From Sambucus nigra (lineage: Eukaryota; Streptophyta; Magnoliopsida; Dipsacales; Adoxaceae): a stretch of DNA of 64,000 bases. The notes beneath the pieces were generated by a model. It had not been told where the DNA came from. It saw only the letters and a list, made by a program, of their open reading frames with translations, and ran no database searches. Both the position numbers and the translations under genes were made by a program. Location: contig OX422213.1 of assembly GCA_949130495.1 (NCBI GenBank), forward strand, positions 51,098,284 through 51,162,283. Reading direction: 5' to 3'. Below, piece by piece: positions 46,774 to 61,164 of this stretch (its first letter is position 1; each line of letters begins with the position of its first letter).

Positions 46774-48670
46774 TGTAATACCCCGTATTTTCTGTGCATC
46801 ATTTAATTGTGTAATTAATTATTTACTTGACTGCTGTGTCAATGAGATGTCACTTATTATATGTTATTTATGTTGATTAAATAATTCATATTTGTGTTAC
46901 GCAATTTAACACTTTCTGCAAATTGAACATTATACACGGTAAAATACCAATTTAATATTTGAGTTGACTTAGAATTATGAGGGATTATGGAATGATCAGG
47001 GATTTGGTGACAGGGGTTTTCTTGTTTGGATTTATCTCTTGGTATAGGGTCCCATCGATCGTAAAGTAACTTCTTATAATACCAAGTCGCGCGTAATTAA
47101 TAAATAATTAAATTACATTATAATTAACTCGTATTGGAATATATATTAAATTAAAGGAAGAATTAATTTATTAGAATTTGTCATATTCTGTGTTGGCCTT
47201 AGGAACGTTTAGAGTGTCCGTTTTTTACTTAAAATAGTAGGATTTAAGTCCGTTGGGTCAGTACATAGCCTGTGTAGAGTTTTGGGCCATTTCGAATGCT
47301 ATTTGGGCTCATTGGGTTGAGGCTTATGTTTGAACTAAGAATAATTTCGTGGGAAGCTTTATTATCAGGTTAGTTAGATAAACCTAAAACATACTTAAGG
47401 CATTAGAGAACCCCTAAAGGCTAATAAGAGAAGAGGCACACAAGGTTTAAGAGAAATTAAAAGGTTTGGGGACTTTGATTCTTCAATCAGTCCAAGGCAA
47501 GTGTACATAGATTAAGAATTTGATTTGATTTTGTGTTAGGGTAGTGATAATTCATTAGAATCTGAATTAACACATATATAATCTATACCTAATTTTTTAA
47601 ATTAGTTTAAGTGGCAAATTAAACCTTAATGTCATGTTAATGAATTTAGATAGTTTGATGTTAAATCTCACGAATATGATCTTGTAATCTTTATGTAATT
47701 GATATAAACTAATTTCATTTTTATGAGTCTTATAAAAGCCCCCTTGTTTAATTCGAAATTGAAAATAAATCTAAGTTGAATTGAGTAGAAACATGAAGTT
47801 AGGGTTCTTAACTCATAATTTGTATTTGATCCTTAAAACCTCATTTAATCATCTAATAACTTGTTGAATTAGGTTAGTACTGTTGTTATATAACTTTTAT
47901 ATGGAGGGCGAGGATATGATCGTTTAAAGTCTTCGAATTTAGGTTTTTGTGTGTTAATGGCCCTTTTTGGGCTTTTGGAGAAGATAAACTCTGTAATTCT
48001 CATTAGAAAGAGATAGGTATCTCCTTCGATTGACTCAGGGACTAGTTTGAATGACATTAATATTCTCATCAGAACAACTATAGATTTCGTTAGAACAGCA
48101 TGGGATTTCTCATCAAAACGAGATGGAAATTTTTATTCAAACGACTCAGTGGCAGTTTGGTTTTCATCTTCTTAATTAATTAGTGATAATTAAATTAGAT
48201 ATTTCTAATACTTTTAGTAAATATATGAGAAGACTGGATTTTTGTGATTGGACTTTATGTGTAAGCATACCATGTATGAGTGCTCGTGGGAGACGTATTA
48301 GGATGGATATTTTTGGAGTGTGTACGACGTCGATCCCACGGTACCCCAGTAATAACGATAGTCTTACATCGGTCATTCTACCCCAGTCCTATTACTGATA
48401 TACTTTTGTCCTGAGGGGGAATAAATAGGGGTGTTCTTCGTATAATTTTAGATATGGAGGTCTAGATGAATAGAGAGAAGGTGTAGTGACTTATCCCATG
48501 TTATTTCTTTGATATTATAGGTAAGGGATGACCTATAATTATACTCAGTACACACGAGTGATCCCTGAAGACAATAAGAATAGGCCTTTATATCTTATGT
48601 GCGGGATTGTGCACAACCCAATTACTTGTTTGTGTTAGGAACTTACTTATATAGATAGACTTATGTGATG
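46774..48670 (+). repeat. Forward-oriented Tekay-type LTR fragment
   Basis: Begins TGTAATACCCCGTATTTTC, the 5' edge of Tekay-type LTRs, and is cut at 48670 by the minus-strand Tekay insertion. A weakened TCGTTAGAACA / CAAAACGAGA cluster sits at about 48060-48150, the same distance into the LTR (about 1.3 kb) as the palindrome clusters of the other Tekay LTRs. The rest should lie beyond 64000. Confidence 0.65.
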
Positions 48671-51600
48671 TGACACCCTGCCAAATTAAATCCCGGGTGA
48701 TCAGTCCTAAATTAAATTAAAACAGGTTTCACAGTTGGTTCATTCTTAGCATCACTGTCGAAAACTTTTTAATTACTAATCAACTAAGTGAAATTAGACC
48801 GGTGCCAAATTTTATCTTTCATTATCCTAAGCTAATTTCTCATGGGGAAATAATAATCAAACATTCACAATATGCTATAATTCAAACCACCACACAATAT
48901 ATAAAGAATAAAGTCTTGCCGAGTCAACATTCGGCTGAAATCCAAAACTGCTAAACAAAACCAACATAATCCAAAACTGAATATCTGAAATAGTGACAAT
49001 GGACAACATGTCCCAATAGAGAGTACTAAAATAAGATCTTATGCTAGATCTGAATGAATGAATCGTCTATGCAAAGTCCTGACAGCTTCCATAATGCTGC
49101 AGCTACGAGTCCCTGGACTGAATTCTCAAGTCTGACATCCCTGTGGATGGACACCTAAAAGGGTTTTGAAAATATTTTGATAACAAGAGTTAGTACTCAA
49201 AACGTTTTGAAAATATTTAGCAAGTTATTATCACAATAAAATGAGTTATTGATTACACATGTTAAGATTTGGCGTACACTCTCTTCAGTTACCTTACCCC
49301 TCATCTATCGTGCACGCCTAACGTCCCGTACTTAGCCCACCTATCTACACCACCCAACCTAACTGAACTAAAGTATTCTACTGAACTCATATATGCGACT
49401 AAGTTCCCATACCAACCACTTAGTATGTAATAGTAACCATACCTTAGGATTTATATACTTAGATAACTGTTCACGCCTTGTTACCTTTAACCGTATTATA
49501 ATTAAGTTTTCCTACTTAATTTGATTTTATATGTATTCACGACATCTCATTATCGCATAAGTAGATTATTAATACAGTATACATTTTACACACAATATAT
49601 ACTTATAAATTCATTCATTGCTAATATGTCCTCTTAACACACATCAAGGACTCTTGGTTCGGAATGGTCCATCGACACCAAGTAAAAGGTTTGGTTTGGA
49701 ATGTCACCTCGACCCCAAGTTCATTTCATCTAGTGGTTAGAAAAATCAGCTCGACCCCACTAATGAAATTTTATATATAGACTGGTTCGAAACTCTTTCA
49801 TCACGACCCCAACTTACTATTTCCATATATTAGTTCGGAATCCTACCTCGACCCTAATATAGGCAATTATACTCTAGGTATTCTCTCCAGCTAAGTGTCT
49901 ATATAATTCAATAGGTATAAACGCAACCTAAGAATAGTGCTCGTACGTAATATTTCCTCACTGACATTCACCATACTTGTTAATTGAGAATTTATCTCAC
50001 TATCGTATTTTAATTGAGTATTCACACAACTCTAAGGGCCCTAATTACCCCTCTATTCATTTCAGTAGTTAAGATATCTCTAACCTACTGGTATACTCCT
50101 TGGAATGACGTTTACTCTCTTCGTAACTCAAATCCCAAATTCTCGATGCACTACTCAATCGGTTTATCCTCATCGGTCCATCACTTCAAATATTGCACTC
50201 AATGATTATAACGGACCCCCACTATACACCTACCGGTACTCTCTAAGTTCCTACATATGTGAAATGTCATCACTAAGGTTCCCCTAAAGCGACGATAATC
50301 GAATAGAACTTAACCAACAAGAAAACCCAAAATCAGTCTGGGTCGATCGATCGACCATGAGCTTCGATCGATCGACTCCATCGATCGATCGAGCAGTGAC
50401 ATACACCGTTCTTCCTCTTATTCTTGCATTTTTCACCATACTCAATTATCTATCTCACATGATAATTCACCAAACTTGTAACTAACGATACCTAACCATT
50501 TCTACATATGTTAGGATGATTTCCAGCGAATTAAACATAATAAATCCTTCCAATTTAGTCCAGAATAATTCAAATCTTTGAATTATTCAAGAACCCTAGT
50601 ATGACATATTCTTCCCATATTTTTAATCATCAAACCCAGATTTTAATTTGTGTTAACAATCATGATTCCTTTGATTTTCAATCCTCTACAGATACAAATC
50701 TAACAACATGCTATTTCTGCCCAAACATGCAATTAATCAATTCTTTTTCTCCAAGAATATTCATCAAAATCAATTGATGTGTAAATCCTACGCATGGATA
50801 TTATAACTAAAATAATTTGCAAATAACCACTTGACTTATTCAGAGATGATCTGATTTCGTGATTGTTGTTGGTGGTTGATTGTCTTTCTCCTCCAATCCT
50901 CCTTCCCAACTAGTTAGTGGTGCAAGAACACTTTGAATCCTTCACCAATTCTTCCTTAGGCTTTGAGAATTGTTTCTCTATTCTCTTTAATGGATTTTGT
51001 GTGTTTTTCTCTCCTCTAGCCCTAACCTCCAAGTCTTATAATCTGATTTAGAGTCTGCAAATTCGTAGGTCTCCTCACCCTCATATGCCAAAAGACTAAA
51101 ACTCCCCTGTATGGTCCCGTTTTAGCCCCAAAATGTCCCGGTACCCGACTAGTACCCCCATGTATATTATTTTGACCAATTCGACCTTTTCAGAATCATC
51201 TGTGACCTCTAAATTATAATTCGAGTCACTTAAAAATAATTTCATATCTTACCCTCAATTTAGTCTACACGCGACACTTGGTTGAGATATAATCAAGTAC
51301 GTCCATATCACTCGCTATGTCGTACAAATTAACTATCAACATTTAATATTCACACTTAGTAAATTTAAATCATAATATTAATAGGTGTCTATCTCTCGAT
51401 TCATATTTAATAATCACAATTATTATTTAATCCTTTAATAATCATAATTATCATTAAATCGCATTAAATTACTTCACTCGCGTAATTTAAATATTAAATC
51501 ACATTAAATTAACCCACTCATGTAATTTAATTTAAAACATATTTCTATTTAATTACTCAATTAATTAAATTCTAAATATGCAGAAATATGGGGTATTACA
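48671..51600 (-). repeat. Tekay 3' LTR
   Basis: 2930 bp. Minus strand runs TGTAATACCCC...CAGGGTGTCA. Its sequence matches the split right LTR (56346-56679, 62806 onward), which gives the LARD-2 target site its unbroken form near 48990-49010. Confidence 0.88.
50341..50396 (-). promoter_or_regulatory. ATCGATCG cassette in Tekay LTR
   Basis: GGTCGATCGATCGACC, GCTTCGATCGATCGAC, then TCGATCGATCGAGCAG in 56 bp, about 1.2 kb into the LTR. Word order and the flanking GCTTCG and AGCAG match the Athila-like internal cassette at 34977-35023. Confidence 0.5.
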
Positions 51601-51669
51601 TTCTTCCCCCCTTACAAAGAAATTTTGTCCTCAAAATTAGGATATACCTGCGGTGAATAACTCTGGATA

Positions 51670-52086
51670 CTACTCTCGCATATCCTCCTTCCACTCCCAT
51701 GTCGACTCGTCAACATTGCGGTGTCCCCATTGTACTCGCACTAACGGTACCACCTTAGATCGAAGCTTAGGCTCGCTATGATCCAGAATAGCCACGGGTC
51801 TCTCCTCATATGAGACATCTGGCTGCAATTCAATCTCCTCAAGTGGAGCGTGACAGAAAGTTCTCTCGCTCCTCCTGTATTTCTTCAGCGACCCCACATG
51901 GAACACGTCGTGTATACGCTGAAGATGCTCTGGGAGTCCCAATCTGCATGTTACCGGTCCCACCCTCTTAATATTAGGGAATGGTCCCACATATCTCGGC
52001 GCTAACTTCCCCTTCTTGCCGAACCTCATAATCCCCTTCAAAGGAGATACCCAAATCAATACCTGGTCGGCCACTTCTAGCTCCAC
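51670..52086 (-). pseudogene. Integrase C-terminus with chromodomain (pol fragment)
   Basis: The intact 138-codon piece begins with integrase C-terminal sequence (GKLAPRYVGPF, then IHDVFHVGSLKKY) and ends with a chromodomain-like module (LRSKVVPLVRVQW, VDESTWEWKEDM). In chromoviruses this module is thought to steer integration to particular chromatin. It is the best-preserved stretch of pol and lies 70 bp from the purine tract. Confidence 0.85.
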
Positions 52087-52176
52087 GTGTCTCCTACCGG
52101 CGTGAGCATAACTCTTTTGCCTATCCTAAGCAATTCGAATACGTCCTCGAATCAACTCTATCTTGGCAGAAGTCTC

Positions 52177-53084
52177 TTATATCCTCTCCGAACCTAATAG
52201 CTTGTTGTCCGCCACCTCTAGCCAGCAGGCGGGCGAACGACAAGGCCTCCCATAAAGTGCCTCGAATGGAGCCATACCGATAGTGAATTGGTAAGAGTTG
52301 TTATACAAAAACTCTACCAATGGAAGATATCGCTCCCATCCTCCCCCGAAGTCTAGGATACACATCCTCAAGCATCTGATTTACCCTTTCAGTCAACCCG
52401 TTTGTCTGCGGGTGATACGTCGTACTCAATCGTAAGTCTGTGCCCATGGCCTCCTGAAAACTCTTCCAGAAATGCGACACAAATATTTTCTCTATGTCCG
52501 ACACAATATTAATAGGTAATGATATATGAAATGAATAGCTGCGTGTACTGCATCGTATCAAAATCCGTACGAACCGACAAGAAATGAGCTACCTTGGTCC
52601 GCCGATCCACTATCACCCATATGGAATCGTGACCCCTCTGTGATCTTGGTAGCCCAGTAACAATGCCCATCGAAATTCTCTCCCATTTTCACACGGGGAT
52701 CTCCAGTGGCCGTAGCATCCCTGAAGATCTCTGATGGTTAACTTTCGCAAGATGACACGTAACACACTTCGAGACAAACTCTTGTCTGTCTCGCTTCATA
52801 CTCGACCGCCAATACTGTCGTCGCATATCCTGGTACATCTTATCCTCTCCGGGATGTACCACAAACTTCGATCCATGCAACTCCATCATGATTTCATTTC
52901 TTAAATCTTCATCCTCGGGTACTACCAGTCTCCCATTAAATTGTAGTCCACCCTCTGAGCGGATGGAGTAGGATTCTGCCCCCTCGACTAGTAACTGTCG
53001 TACTTTGTCCTGACAAAATGGGTCCTCTGCCTGTGCCCTCACCACCCGCATAAAACTCTCGGGAGTGATAGCTAAAATTGCCAT
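52177..53084 (-). pseudogene. Integrase zinc-binding and core domains, frameshifted
   Basis: The piece at 52689-53084 carries the HHCC zinc finger (HGSKFVVH ... CVTC) of the integrase N-terminus. The pieces at 52301-52561 and 52177-52371 carry core motifs VSHFWKSFQEAMGT, YHPQTNGLTERVNQMLED (catalytic Glu region) and YNNSYQFTIGMAPFEALYGR. They lie in different frames, so the enzyme that inserts the cDNA is dead here. Confidence 0.85.
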
Positions 53085-53256
53085 GTATGCTTTGGATACC
53101 TCATCCTCATGTCGAAGTTCGCTCCACTTCGCTTTTCCAAACCTCTGTCAACTCTCATGTAGGTCTTCTGCTCAACGCGTCTGCCACCACGTTAGCCTTA
53201 CTGGGATGATATTGTATATCAAATTGGTAATCCTTCACGAATTCGAGCCACCTCCT

Positions 53257-53635
53257 TTACCTCATATTCAGATTCTTCTGGATGAAGAGATACTGAAGTG
53301 ACTTATGATCCGTGAACAGAGAAAATTGCTCTCCCAGAAGATAATGTGTCCATATCCTCAAAGCAAAGACGACCGCTGCCAACTCGAGGTTGTGGGTGGG
53401 GTAATTATTCTCATGTGGCTTTAGCTTTTGAGACGCATAAGCTATAGACCTCTCCTCCTGCTGTAACACACCCCAAGTCCTTACAAGAATGCGTAGTATA
53501 GACCCGATACTCCAATCCACTCCTAGGCAATGCAAGTACGGGTGCTGATGTCAACTTGTCCTTTAGCTCATCAAACGCTAACTGACAGTAGTCGCTCCAC
53601 ACGAATGGTACTCCCTTATGAGTCAAGTTCGTCAA
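53257..53635 (-). pseudogene. RNase H domain (pol fragment)
   Basis: Two overlapping frames carry VWSDYCQLAFDELKDKL (connection) and [39 protein letters not shown] of the gypsy RNase H, which removes RNA from the RNA-DNA hybrid. A frameshift near 53470 separates them. Confidence 0.85.
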
Positions 53636-53813
53636 ATGACTAAAAATATTTGAGAACCCATTGATGAAGTGACGATAGTAACCACCCTAAAAAGCTCTGA
53701 ACCTCGGTCGATGTCGTGGGCTGTCCCCACCCCCTTACCGCTGATACCTTACTCGGATCAACAACAATGCTTTTATCGAACACGATGTGGCCAAGAAACT
53801 GAACCTCCCAAAG

Positions 53814-54343
53814 CTAAAAACCACACTTCCCGAATTTGGCGTACAACTGATGGTCTCGTAACGTCTCAAGAACCATACGTAAGTGCTCGGCGTGCTCCTC
53901 CTCCGTGCGAGAGTAAACCAGAATATCGTCGATGAATACGATCACAAACTGGTCCAAAAACTCCCTGAATACCCTGTTCATGAGGTTCATAAACACTACA
54001 GGCGCATTAGTGATCCCAAACGGAATCACTCTAAACTCGTATGACCTGTACCACGATAAGAAAGCGGTTTTAGGTACATCCTGCTCTCGAATGCGCAACT
54101 AATGGTACCTGACCTCAAATCGTTCTTTGCGAAGTACACAACCCCTCTCAACTAATCAAACAAGTTGTCAATCCTAGGTAACGGATACTTATTACGTATG
54201 GTCACTTTGTTCAGCTCCCTGTAGTCTACACAGAAACGAAGCGAACCATCCATTTTCTTCACCAATAATACCGGCGCACCCCACGGCGATGTACTCCGCC
54301 AAATGAAACCCTGTCCCAAGAGCTGCTGAATCTGATTTCTCAA
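53814..54343 (-). pseudogene. Reverse transcriptase (pol fragment)
   Basis: The 54152-54343 piece has [19 protein letters not shown] and [24 protein letters not shown] (one change from CAG) follows FD, and after a frameshift the 53814-54098 piece has [19 protein letters not shown] and the active-site FIDDILVYS. Palm and fingers are recognisable but not continuous. Confidence 0.88.
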
Positions 54344-54346
54344 CTC

Positions 54347-55018
54347 TCACATTTTTGAAGGGGCCATGCGATACGGTGCTCTGGCAATCGGTCTCGTTCT
54401 CGATGTTAAGACGATAACGAGCTCAATCTCCCTGCTAGGTGGTAACCCTGGTATCTCCTGGAAGACATCCTCGAAATCCCTCACGACTGGGATTGAGTCC
54501 AAAGAAACAACCACCTCATGTGAGGTCTCCTCCTCAATGTAATATAAGTGAGTGCGCGATCCTCCCTCGGGGAGAGGCATCGCCACTAGGAACATCTCCT
54601 GCCCCGAAATGATAAAAATGATCGTCCTCTCATAACAATATACCATCGCCCTATAACCCACCAACCAATCCATGCGTAGGATGACGACATAACCCTCTAT
54701 ATCTAACACTAGAAGGTATGCCGCTAGACTCAATCTCCCAATCATAATGTCCACACCCCTACAGATCGAGTATATAAGGGACCCACTACCCATCGGTGAC
54801 TCCACGCACATAAGATGAGTGTCGATTGTCTCTAAAAGACCGGCTGCTCGTGCAAATATAGTGGCAATAAAAGAGTGTTTCGCACCCGTGTCAAACATAA
54901 TACTACCCTTATCCCCATGGATAGGAAACGTACCCGTAACTGTCGGCGCTGTCGGAGGTGCTGGCTGAAAAGGCACATCCCGAATGTTATAAACACGCCC
55001 GTAGTGCATCTGGCCCAA
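54347..55018 (-). pseudogene. Aspartic protease and PR-RT linker (pol fragment)
   Basis: 223 open codons. The catalytic motif DTGAKHSFI is near residue 43, and the second strand ILRMDWL has arginine where the family has glycine. It continues to the linker FEDVFQEIPGLPPSREIE and the RT entry PYRMAP. It would cut the polyprotein; the active-site Asp is present. Confidence 0.85.
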
Positions 55019-55050
55019 TTGCTACTGTGGGGCCTGTACTGGTGCTGGGG

Positions 55051-56152
55051 CTAACGGATCCTGCTGCCCCTGTTAGGCGCCCTGATGTTGTGCCCTGTCT
55101 CCCTGTGGATAAGACCTACTCTTGTGACCCTACTGGCCACATGTGAAACACTGCCCCTGGAATTATCTCTGTCCTTGGCCCTACTAACCCTGCTGGCCTC
55201 CCCCTTGGTTCCCTTGGCCCTAAGGAACCTGCTGTTGGGTACCCTGTTGTCCCTGCCTGTCAGATCGATGTCGCCCGTACCTAAATCTCTTGGCAGAGTT
55301 CCCATGTCGGGAATCCATCCCTTGCTGACCCGCTGTCTGCTGTTATCACTACCCCCATTTGCCTTGCCCGGCTGGCTAGACTCACCCCTCTTGCTTCCCT
55401 TTGCATGGAAGTGATGATCCTGACAGTGCACTAGTGCGGCGTTGATGACATCTGTATATGTCATCAGTGCTGGGTTACCGATCAAATGTTGCCTGATCCT
55501 CCATGCTAAGCAATCCATAAACTTTGATTTCTTTTGCTCCTCATTGCTCACTTCATCTGGCATAAAGTTAGCCAGACGGGTGAACTCCTCCTCATAGTTA
55601 GCTATAGAGCGATCACCCTGAACCACTTTGGTAAATTTCTTCCTCATCTCTGACTCTACTGAAGGCGGAAACACCCAGAACTCAGAAATTGTCATCAAGC
55701 CCCTCTCCTCTGCGGTGGTAACTGACTCCCACCACTATAAAGCTGCTCCTGCCAGGCGAAAAGTAGCAAGCCTTTGCTTCTGCTCCTCGGTACACTCAAG
55801 CATGCACAAATTGTGCTGAATTTTCTTCTTCCAGTTGCAAGCCTCTACCACGTCAGTACTGCCCTAAAACTCGGGCGAATGTCACTTCTGAAAGGACTCC
55901 CTGACTCACTGCTAAGAAGGTGGCCCTGCCGGGGCCTGAACTGCTAGTGCCACTAGAGGCTGTTCCTAGGGCTGAGGAAAATGGGCTGCCATGGCCCTCA
56001 TAGCTGTCTCAATTGTCCGAGCCACTACCCACATGAGTAGTAGAAATCATCTCGGGTGGAGGTGGTGCTGGCGATGCCTGTGGCTCCTGATGAGCCTCCC
56101 TCACCTAATCTCTGGCCTCGTCCCTCTCTGCTCGCTGTCTCCTAGGTGGCAT
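55051..56152 (-). pseudogene. Gag with multiple nonsense codons and frameshifts
   Basis: Starts with a basic MPPRRQRAER at 56152. Capsid-like sequence reads CNWKKKIQHNLCMLE and RLATFRLAGAAL before the open piece 55051-55698, which carries VVQGDRSIANYEEEFTRLA, the hallmark of the retrotransposon gag family. A zinc knuckle at 55109-55150 reads C-F-T-C-G-Q-stop-G-H-K-S-R-S-Y: the stop is TAG and the last cysteine is tyrosine. At least seven premature stops in the best-fitting frames are TAG or TGA, one C-to-T from CAG or CGA. Confidence 0.8.
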
Positions 56153-56329
56153 CTGAAAACAGATCGAATTGTATAAGTACACAGTTTATACAAAATCTAA
56201 TAGCAGAAGTACGATATCTTAAGCACGCAAAGACAAAAATAATAGTCCTAAAATAGGGCTCTACATCAAAAGAACGAAACGCTGGAATCGTAGTAAGCCA
56301 CTCAGATCCTATGGACACCAGAATCTGAT

Positions 56330-56341
56330 GCTCTGATACCA
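56330..56341 (-). other. Tekay primer binding site (iMet tRNA)
   Basis: Complement of GCTCTGATACCA, four bases from the 5' LTR. Confidence 0.85.
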
Positions 56342-56345
56342 TCTA

Positions 56346-56679
56346 TGACACCCTGCCGAATTAAATCTCGGGTGATCAGTCCTAAATTAAATTAAAATAA
56401 TTTTTTTAGTTGGTTCATTCTTAGCATTAGTGTCGAAACCTTTTAATTACTAATCGCCTAGGTGAAACTAGACTGGTGCTAAATTTTATCTTTCATTATC
56501 CCAAATTAATTTCTCATGCGTAACTAATAATCAAATGTTCACAATATGCTATAATTCAAACCACCACACAATATATAAAGAATAAAGTCTTGTCGAGTCA
56601 ACATTTGACTAAAATCCAAAACTGCTAAATAAAACCAACACATCCAATATTGAATATTTGAAATAGTGACAATGGTCAA
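56346..56679 (-). repeat. Tekay 5' LTR, inner portion
   Basis: Starts TGACACCCTGCC like 48671 and is interrupted at 56679 by LARD-2 after GTCAA. Confidence 0.85.
56675..56679. repeat. Left target duplication of LARD-2 (GTCAA, from GACAA)
   Basis: The right copy is GACAA (62801-62805). The uninterrupted homologous LTR near 48990-49010 reads GGACAACATG, so one base has changed on the left. Confidence 0.75.
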
Positions 56680-58262
56680 TGAAAAGAAAGATAATTTCAA
56701 TCTCCTTTTAAATATGCGGAAGCGAAAGATGGTTCAATTAAACAACAAATTTTAATTTCTTCTAAATTAAAATTAAACAACGTGAAATTAAATTAAAACA
56801 CACACAATTTTAATTTCACTTAAACACAATTAATTTAACCCAAGTCCTAGAAATTTGCCTAAGTCATATTTTCAATATTACCAAATTGAGCGACGACTTG
56901 AATTAAATAAACTAAACATTACCCAAATTAATTTATGCACCAAATTAATTAAGTAGTGACTTAAACCGAATTTTATCTTTTTACATGCATCTAATGTGAG
57001 TTTTGCAAAAGATAAAATAAACAATGAATCACTACGCCGCGATGTACGAGGAAAAACCCACAACGGGAAAAAATATCGGATGGCCCTAGCCTCAAATTCA
57101 CTAAGTACGGAATTTACAAATACAAGCAAGATGACTTACAATACTCGACTCTACTCCTTCAAGCCCCGACGCGTCTTCTTGTATCAACCTCTTCCTAACG
57201 GATAACCATGGAACTCCACCACGGTCTCGGAATCCACCTATCGGACTTTAGGTACACCGTCAACCTCACATGGTGCCTTTCACCATGTGAGAATGCCGCA
57301 GCAAGACAAACTTCTTCTTCTTTGAGGGATTTAGAAGTAAACCCAAACTTCTCTTCAATGTGGTAGAGATAAAACCGGTGCCAAACTCCAAGCAAAGTAT
57401 ATATATAGAGGAACTTGGATAAACAAACTTTGGTGTAAAAATATGAGTGTTTTAAAGATTGATCTTTGAAAAATTAACACTCAAAACATGAACTTTTTCT
57501 ACTTTGAATTTTGCTCTCAAACTCTCTTGGAGGTTGTAGGATATGAAAAAGTTAAGTTGAAAAAGTTGGTTCCCGTACTTAATTAATCAAGTAAAAAGTT
57601 AGTGGGAAAGTGGGAAAAACTGCTCAAAACTGTCAAAATAACTGTTCCCGCCAAATCTCGTTCTAACGAGATTTTTGTTCGAACGAAGTCTCGTTCGAAT
57701 GAGACTTCTAACAAAGTTCTAGTGTATTAAAAGTTGAATTCTTTAGAAATCTCGTTGGAATTCTCGTTCGAACAGCCATCTCGTTCGAACGATGTTCCAG
57801 TGGCCAATAGGGGAACTCGTTGGCAGACCTCGTTCAAACGACATTCTCGTTCGAATGAAAAACTCGTTCGAACGACAACTTCGAACGAACTTCCATAAAG
57901 CTAAAAAATTGAGTTTTAGCCCAGAAACTTTATATACTTTATTTTAAAGTTTTAATAAAAAATTTCTGAAAAATAAACAACATTTTAAAATAAAATTCAC
58001 CCAATGAGAAATTGTTCCAAGCTCCTATATATATGTAATGCATTCATACCATGGGAGAAATTGGAACTATGTTGGTGACGTAGAAACGAGGCACACAAAC
58101 TCGGCATTTGATGAAGCTTTATACTCTTTGCCGCTACGTCTTCAACTTTAGTATGTCGTAGCCTTGAAGGATGATCAATAACTCTATCCTATGACTCAAA
58201 CGTTTTTGTCCGAAATTGTGCCAAAACTATAAAGGACTAAATTGAAAATTTGTGTCCTTACA
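56680..58262 (-). repeat. LARD-2 3' LTR (left)
   Basis: Minus-strand TATA (TATATATAC, complement at 57398-57409). Shorter than the right LTR through several small deletions, e.g. opposite 61381-61404. Confidence 0.9.
57655..57893 (-). promoter_or_regulatory. TCGTTCGAACGA palindrome cluster, left LARD-2 LTR
   Basis: About ten TCGTTCGAACGA or half-site words in 240 bp, upstream of the TATA by 250-490 bp on the element strand. Confidence 0.55.
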
Positions 58263-60417
<2,155 letters not shown>

Positions 60418-60444
60418 ATGACCTTTCCTACCACAATGCAAGCA
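60418..60444 (-). pseudogene. Gag zinc-knuckle remnant of LARD-2
   Basis: Reads C-L-H-C-G-R-K-G-H, after which a small deletion removes the last cysteine. It is in frame with the upstream coiled-coil ORF, separated by a single TAA at 60553-60555, so both once belonged to one protein. Confidence 0.6.
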
Positions 60445-60552
60445 TGTGAAAACACGAGGAATGATAGCTACGGTGTGACCTTTTCTAAAGTCCTTGGATA
60501 AAGTCGACCATCTAAAACAAACAATGGTCTTAGCGTTAGCAGCGAAATTTTT

Positions 60553-61077
60553 TTAACAAGATGAACTAAAACCATTACAACTACTACTCGAGTCTTGTAA
60601 GTCATTTGTCATTTTTAAAATTTTGGACTCAAGTAAGAAATTAGACTCCTCAATTTTACGGGACTCCTTCTTTAAATTTTCTATAACTCCTAGAAGGTTA
60701 TCACGCTCCCCCTCAATGTGAGCAAACAAGTCCCTAAGAGTCTTTTCTCGACTATCACTCTCTTTCTTAGACATTTCTAAAATATTATAATTGTAATTTA
60801 TGTCCATGAGCTTTTCACGAAAAATATCTTTTTGAGATAGTGAGGTTTGCAAAAGCTCAATTTTAGCTTTAAAACAAGAATTTTCATTTTCAAGAAATTG
60901 AATTCTTTTTACAAATCTCAAATTTAATTCTCTTAATTTTTCATTACACTTATTAAGCCCATTAAATTCCTCTCGAATAGCCAAAACTTCATTATCATTA
61001 GAAAATGACAAATTATCATTAAGACGTCCCATCGAGAGATACAAAAAAAATGAGAGTGAGTAAAAAAAATGAACCAC
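60553..61077 (-). CDS. Gag-like coiled-coil protein of LARD-2
   Basis: 174 codons, starting just inside the primer site. After a short hydrophobic N-terminus comes MGRLNDNLSFSND (an alternative, better start near residue 16). Then follows a long heptad-rich helix: KLRELNLRFVKRIQFLENEN, CFKAKIELLQ, MSKKESDSREKTLRDLFAHI, ERDNLLGVIENLKKES. It ends in a serine/cysteine tail (DSSSSCNGFSSSC) and TAA. It aligns block for block with the LARD-1 ORF apart from a missing segment between SKKES and REKTLRD. The frame is intact despite the age of the LTRs, which may mean recent function as a structural protein. Copia-like Gag origin is inferred from the knuckle. Confidence 0.62.
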   Translation of the reverse strand: MVHFFYSLSFFLYLSMGRLNDNLSFSNDNEVLAIREEFNGLNKCNEKLRELNLRFVKRIQFLENENSCFKAKIELLQTSLSQKDIFREKLMDINYNYNILEMSKKESDSREKTLRDLFAHIEGERDNLLGVIENLKKESRKIEESNFLLESKILKMTNDLQDSSSSCNGFSSSC

Positions 61078-61148
61078 CTAAAAATACAAGGAGCACAAAA
61101 ATTATAAAAACCGAAAAACGGATATTTGACGCGATAAATTAGCGCTCC

Positions 61149-61161
61149 GGCTCTGATACCA
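61149..61161 (-). other. LARD-2 primer binding site (iMet tRNA)
   Basis: Complement reads TGGTATCAGAGCC; three bases from the right LTR. Confidence 0.85.
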
Positions 61162-61164
61162 ATT

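Noticed and set aside
55085..55414. 109-codon leucine-rich plus-strand frame
   Set aside because: Antisense shadow of the gag region.
51670..56152. An endogenous plant pararetrovirus as source of the RT
   Set aside because: Domain order with integrase and chromodomain, true LTRs, primer site and purine tract identify a Ty3/gypsy retrotransposon.
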